Positions 60,721 to 64,000 of a stretch of DNA of 64,000 bases are shown in pieces. The translations under genes and the position numbers were made by a program. A model generated the notes under the pieces. The model worked only from the letters and a program-made list of their open reading frames with translations. It searched no databases and was not told the origin of the DNA. Location: the NCBI GenBank assembly GCA_002709955.1, contig PAQY01000022.1:186001-250000 (forward strand). Reading direction: 5' to 3'. This DNA comes from Rhodospirillaceae bacterium. Its GTDB lineage: Bacteria; Pseudomonadota; Alphaproteobacteria; UBA8366; Aestuariispiraceae. Each line of letters begins with the position of its first letter. The stretch's first letter is position 1.

Positions 60721-61114
60721 TTCTGAAACTTTATAGTATAGACTGATGCCCATAGCGCCTTAGGGCGGCGTTTTTATCGCGTTTTGGTAAGGCTGACAGA
60801 ATTGAAATTTTTCAGAGGTGATGGCGAGGCCCCGAATAGAGATTGGGCAAAAAAGGAGCGCCTTTACAAAATTTTGTGTCAGGGATGACGATTCAGGAAA
60901 ATCCTGCTTCTGCATTCACCATAAAGTGTGATTAACTAATTGCTGAGTACAAAGCGGATTGGGACAGAGGTTGTCTGAAACAGGCATATCCCGGAAAACA
61001 GGCTGAGTTAATGGTCTGACTTCGGGAAAAAAGCCCGACCAATCCATACAGCAGTAATTAGCTGAGCATATCCCCTCTCCCGGGGCGCGATTGAATCAAT
61101 TCGGGAGGTCAGAG

Positions 61115-62014
61115 ATGGCAAGCCTAATGCTGCGTGACACGACTGCGGAAGACGGTCGGAATGAGGGGCGGTATGGCCCTGGGGGGATCGCGATCCATCG
61201 CGATAGAAGATTCGTGACGACATCAAAGATTGGTGCACAAAAATCACGCTTAGACCTTGTAATTGAAGCCGAAATCATTCCACGCCTGATGGTCGCCCAC
61301 AGCGTCTCTATTGGCATAGAAGCCTACCAGGACCCGCCGCTGGCGACGACGCTGGATGAATCAGAAGTAAAAGAGTTTTGCCAGTTGATCTTGAAACAGG
61401 AAGTCCCCGTGGCCTTCTCTTATATAGAAGCCATCCAGAGTCAGGGCATGAAACTGGAGACTGTATTTCTGGATTTACTGGCCCCGGCGGCCCGGAATCT
61501 GGGGGCATTATGGGAGGATGATTTAGTCAGCTTTGCAGATGTGACGGTTGGATTGTCGCGACTGCAGCAGATACTGAGGGAATTGAGCCCCGGCACAGAT
61601 ACCACTCTGGATGAAATCTCCGTTGGGCATCGTGCCTTGCTGGCATCGGTGCCAGGAGATCAGCATACATTCGGTGTGTTTATGGTCGAAGAGTTCTTCC
61701 GTCGTGGAGGCTGGGACGTTGTGACTTGTGTGATGGAATCCTCGGAAGAGTTGTTGGAACTGGCGTCGATGGAAGAGTTCTCGATCATTGGTTTTTCCAC
61801 CGGACGCGACGATTTGCTGGATCAACTTGCATCGGATGTCCGTAATCTTTATAGGGTTTCCAAGAACAGAAACGTTAGAATACTTGTGGGTGGCCGTTGT
61901 TTTAGAGATGACCCAGTTTTGGTGAAGAAGATTGGGGCGGATGGAACTGCCTCCGACGGTAAGGAAGCCGTAGACATAGCAAATGCGCTGTGTGGCGTTG
62001 CAATGCGGGGGTAA
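61115..62014 (+). CDS. aerR: B12-binding antirepressor AerR/PpaA
   Basis: A 299-residue regulator of the AerR/PpaA family. A helical part (about 50-165) with LGALWEDDLVSFADVTVGLSRLQ is the B12-cap region, then GDQHTFG at 181-187 gives the DxHxxG motif with H184, the lower ligand of cobalamin. The C-terminal half is a Rossmann-like B12-binding domain. In Rhodobacter it binds adenosyl- or hydroxocobalamin and opposes the PpsR/CrtJ repressor under light and low oxygen. ATG 61115 has GGGAGGT upstream; a possible start at 61091 has none. It is next to ppsR on the same strand. Confidence 0.93.
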   Translation: MASLMLRDTTAEDGRNEGRYGPGGIAIHRDRRFVTTSKIGAQKSRLDLVIEAEIIPRLMVAHSVSIGIEAYQDPPLATTLDESEVKEFCQLILKQEVPVAFSYIEAIQSQGMKLETVFLDLLAPAARNLGALWEDDLVSFADVTVGLSRLQQILRELSPGTDTTLDEISVGHRALLASVPGDQHTFGVFMVEEFFRRGGWDVVTCVMESSEELLELASMEEFSIIGFSTGRDDLLDQLASDVRNLYRVSKNRNVRILVGGRCFRDDPVLVKKIGADGTASDGKEAVDIANALCGVAMRG

Positions 62015-62049
62015 TGGTGACGAAAGTCACCACAAGAAAAGGGTTAAGG

Positions 62050-63477
62050 ATGGACACGCGAGCAGACAGCAGCATGAATGGCGGAGCCCCATCCGCCAAA
62101 CCCATGCTGCTTAGCCTTGACCCACAACAAGCCGGGTCCGTTGTCGCCGCAGCGGCCGATATCACATTGGTGATGGACAGCGATGGCACAATCCGTGACT
62201 TGGCTGGTGGCTCGGAAGACCTTACCCAATTTGGTTTCGATGAATGGCTGGGCAAATCCTGGTTTGATATTGTTACCATAGAAAGCAAACCAAAGCTGAA
62301 AGCCATGCTGGAAAGCGCCGCCAATGCAGCAGCGCTGAGATGGCGACAAATCACCCATAAAACTGACAATGGCACGGAAATTCCCGTGCGCTATGCCACC
62401 ATCTCGCTGGGGGATGGTCGGGTTCTGGCGATTGGCCGCAACATGCAGGCCATGGCGGAAATGCAGCAACGCCTGGTCGAAGCCCAGATGTCGATGGAAC
62501 GGGAATATGCGCGCATGCGCCGGGCGGAAACCCGCTATCGCCTGTTATTCCAATTGGCGTCCGAGGCTATTCTAATTCTGGATGCCGCGACCAATAAAGT
62601 TGTCGAAGCCAATCCCGCAGCATGCAAGCTGTTGTTGCGTGACGAAAAACGGCTGGTCGGCAGCTCCGTCGCCTCCGCTTTTGACAGCGACAGCCGAAGC
62701 CGGGTGCAGGATCTTGTTACCAAAATACGCGATGGCGCGACGGGTGAAACAACATCGGCTGTGACGGCGGAAGGCCATGCTGACCTGACATTGGCTGGAT
62801 CGTTTTTCCGTCAGGACGGCAACACATTCTTCCTGATCCGACTTGTTGCAAAGGATGAAACATCGGGGGGCGAGGCATCGTCTCACACCAATAATGTCGT
62901 TCAGAATGTGATGGAAACGCTGCCGGAAGGGTTTGTTGTCACCGATATGAATGGGGAAATCCTGAAGGCGAACGACGCCTTTCTGGATATGGCCCAGGTC
63001 GGTACGGAAGAACAGATCAAGGGGCGTTCGATCAATCGCTGGGTCGGGCGGTCTTCCGTTGACCTGAATGTCCTTATGGCGAATCTGAAAGAGCATGGCT
63101 CTGTCCGGTTCTTTGCCACCGTATTGCGTAATGAACTTGGCAGTTCAATCGATATCGAAATTTCTGCCGTTTCAGTTGAAGACGGTGAAATACCCTGTAT
63201 CGGCTTTATCATTCGCAATCTGGAAGGGCGCGTCACCCTGCCGGAAACCAGAGCCGGAACAGGCCCCCGGTCGGTTGAGCAACTGTCCAAACTGGTCGGG
63301 CGTGTGCCACTGAAAGACCTGGTGCAGGAATCCACAGACATTATTGAAAGCATGTGCATCGAAGCCGCCCTGGAACTGACCGGGGACAACCGGGCTTCTG
63401 CAGCAGAAATGCTGGGGTTAAGCCGCCAAAGCCTGTATGTGAAGCTGCGCCGTCATGGCCTGAGCCAGCGGGATTAA
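62050..63477 (+). CDS. ppsR: photosynthesis repressor PpsR/CrtJ
   Basis: A 475-residue regulator with PAS-type domains (about residues 32-130, 165-270 and 285-390) and a Fis-type HTH at the C terminus (ALELTGDNRASAAEMLGLSRQSLYVKLRRHGL, about 440-471). It represses bch and crt genes under oxygen through TGT-N12-ACA sites. Cys residues are at 192, 383 and 436; C436 is just ahead of the HTH, in the place of the redox Cys (C424) of Rhodobacter PpsR. The start ATG 62050 has AAGGGTTAAGG upstream; an in-frame ATG at 62014 overlapping the aerR stop is also possible. Confidence 0.95.
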   Translation: MDTRADSSMNGGAPSAKPMLLSLDPQQAGSVVAAAADITLVMDSDGTIRDLAGGSEDLTQFGFDEWLGKSWFDIVTIESKPKLKAMLESAANAAALRWRQITHKTDNGTEIPVRYATISLGDGRVLAIGRNMQAMAEMQQRLVEAQMSMEREYARMRRAETRYRLLFQLASEAILILDAATNKVVEANPAACKLLLRDEKRLVGSSVASAFDSDSRSRVQDLVTKIRDGATGETTSAVTAEGHADLTLAGSFFRQDGNTFFLIRLVAKDETSGGEASSHTNNVVQNVMETLPEGFVVTDMNGEILKANDAFLDMAQVGTEEQIKGRSINRWVGRSSVDLNVLMANLKEHGSVRFFATVLRNELGSSIDIEISAVSVEDGEIPCIGFIIRNLEGRVTLPETRAGTGPRSVEQLSKLVGRVPLKDLVQESTDIIESMCIEAALELTGDNRASAAEMLGLSRQSLYVKLRRHGLSQRD

Positions 63478-63522
63478 GGGCAAAAAGGGCGCTATCATTG
63501 TCGCCGAAATCCCTACCTTGTG

Positions 63523-63540
63523 TGTCATTTTAAATTTACA
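63523..63540. promoter_or_regulatory. upstream PpsR/CrtJ box at bchG
   Basis: Reads TGTcattttaaatttACA, an exact TGT-N12-ACA match, 6 bases from the next box. It lies in the 116-bp gap between ppsR and bchG. Confidence 0.75.
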
Positions 63541-63546
63541 TTTTGT

Positions 63547-63564
63547 TGTCAACTTTGATTGACA
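63547..63564. promoter_or_regulatory. PpsR/CrtJ box overlapping the bchG -35
   Basis: Reads TGTcaactttgattgACA, an exact consensus match. Its last six bases are the -35 element TTGACA of the predicted bchG promoter, so bound repressor would block polymerase. Confidence 0.8.
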
Positions 63565-63587
63565 TAATTCTGTCTCAGCCCTAGGCT
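63559..63587 (+). promoter_or_regulatory. predicted bchG promoter
   Basis: TTGACA (63559-63564) and TAGGCT (63582-63587) are 17 bases apart. A start site 6-7 bases after the -10 falls on or beside the bchG ATG at 63594, and no ribosome binding site is seen before that codon, so the transcript may be leaderless. Confidence 0.6.
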
Positions 63588-63593
63588 GATTGC

Positions 63594-64000
63594 ATGACAG
63601 AACAGGTTGCCTTGAAAGCACAATCATCCCTGCCAACGCCTGGTGCGTTGCTGGAATTGCTGAAGCCAATCACTTGGTTTCCGCCGATGTGGGCCTTTGC
63701 CTGTGGCGCTGTTTCTTCCCCGGTCTCTTTCATGGACCGGTGGGACGTCATCTTGCTGGGCATATTGCTGGCAGGCCCGCTGGTGTGTGGCACCAGTCAG
63801 GTTGTGAATGACTGGTTCGACCGTCACGTCGATGCCATCAATGAACCCGGACGTCCAATCCCATCCGGTCGTGTTCCCGGACGCTGGGGCCTGTATATGG
63901 CGCTGGTCTGGACGGTGCTGTCGCTTGTCGTCGCCTACAGTCTTGGGGTTTGGGTGTTTTCCGCCGCCTGTATCGGCATGGCGCTGGCCTGGGCCTATAG
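63594..64000 (+). CDS. bchG: bacteriochlorophyll synthase BchG (N-terminal part)
   Basis: The first 135 codons of the prenyltransferase that attaches the geranylgeranyl or phytyl tail to bacteriochlorophyllide a; the rest is beyond the window. The Mg-diphosphate site reads NDWFDRHVDAINEPGRPIPSGR near residues 72-93, and the first membrane helices are visible. It lies rightward after ppsR and is controlled by two exact PpsR boxes. There is no ribosome site before this ATG; TTG 63611 in frame is a less likely alternative. Confidence 0.95.
   Translation, partial: MTEQVALKAQSSLPTPGALLELLKPITWFPPMWAFACGAVSSPVSFMDRWDVILLGILLAGPLVCGTSQVVNDWFDRHVDAINEPGRPIPSGRVPGRWGLYMALVWTVLSLVVAYSLGVWVFSAACIGMALAWAY

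Larger units (their letters stand above)
60627..61114. promoter_or_regulatory. divergent control region of bchF and aerR
   Basis: This 488-bp gap lies between leftward bchF and rightward aerR-ppsR. The bchF half (60663-60720) holds two overlapping PpsR-type boxes and a sigma-70-like promoter. The aerR half holds a GGGAGGT ribosome site at 61102-61108 and a short hairpin TTCGGG-CCCGA near 61021-61038. I see no further TGT-N12-ACA box near aerR, so its control is unclear. Confidence 0.6.

Overview
The window comes from an alphaproteobacterium that makes bacteriochlorophyll, most likely a Rhodospirillales-type purple or aerobic anoxygenic phototroph. The evidence is a photosynthesis gene cluster in the order bchF-N-B-H-L-M-lhaA-puhA-puhB-puhC-orf-acsF-puhE-hemA-idi, an aerR-ppsR regulator pair beside it, the start of bchG, a C4-type 5-aminolevulinate synthase, and a class I lysyl-tRNA synthetase. 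Genus and species cannot be decided from this sequence. No tRNA, rRNA, CRISPR array, insertion sequence or phage gene was seen.

Region 1 (1-14.4 kb) is catabolic. A leftward HpaI-type aldolase fragment is followed by a rightward run: class II aldolase, N-carbamoyl-D-amino-acid hydrolase and D-amino-acid transaminase. Then come a nested inverted-repeat element and a GMC oxidoreductase. A long leftward run follows: cupin, periplasmic binding protein, SDR, IclR regulator, SDR, livG-F-H-M, a dabB-domain protein and another SDR. Two copies of a 19-bp motif lie upstream of the cupin gene and of the SDR-liv block and may be the IclR operator.

Region 2 (14.4-31.5 kb) holds two hydantoinase/oxoprolinase pairs (hyuAB), one on each strand. 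Between and around them are an MFS carrier, a TRAP transporter whose three subunits are spread over separate units, an old-yellow-enzyme reductase, an XRE-cupin regulator, a gamma-glutamylputrescine-oxidase-like flavoprotein, gamma-glutamyltransferase and an Lrp-type regulator. The inferred theme is uptake and breakdown of cyclic, carbamoylated or gamma-glutamylated amino acid derivatives. No substrate can be named from sequence alone.

Region 3 (31.5-44.2 kb) is mostly housekeeping: an ELM1-like protein, a short cytochrome bd-type (CIO-like) quinol oxidase cydAB, a MliC-type lipoprotein, a small DUF6460-like membrane protein, lysK, gmhA, a Lon-related protease, a MOSC protein and the ABC-F ATPase uup.

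Region 4 (44.2-64 kb) is the photosynthesis cluster. From bchF to idi the genes run leftward for 16.4 kb with tight spacing and many ATGA overlaps, consistent with a superoperon. It covers the dark-operative protochlorophyllide reductase (BchNBL), Mg-chelatase BchH, BchM, the oxygen-dependent cyclase AcsF, reaction-centre subunit H and its assembly factors, and precursor supply (HemA, Idi). AerR (B12-binding antirepressor) and PpsR (PAS repressor) are transcribed divergently from bchF. TGT-N12-ACA boxes of the PpsR/CrtJ type overlap the predicted -35 elements of both bchF and bchG.
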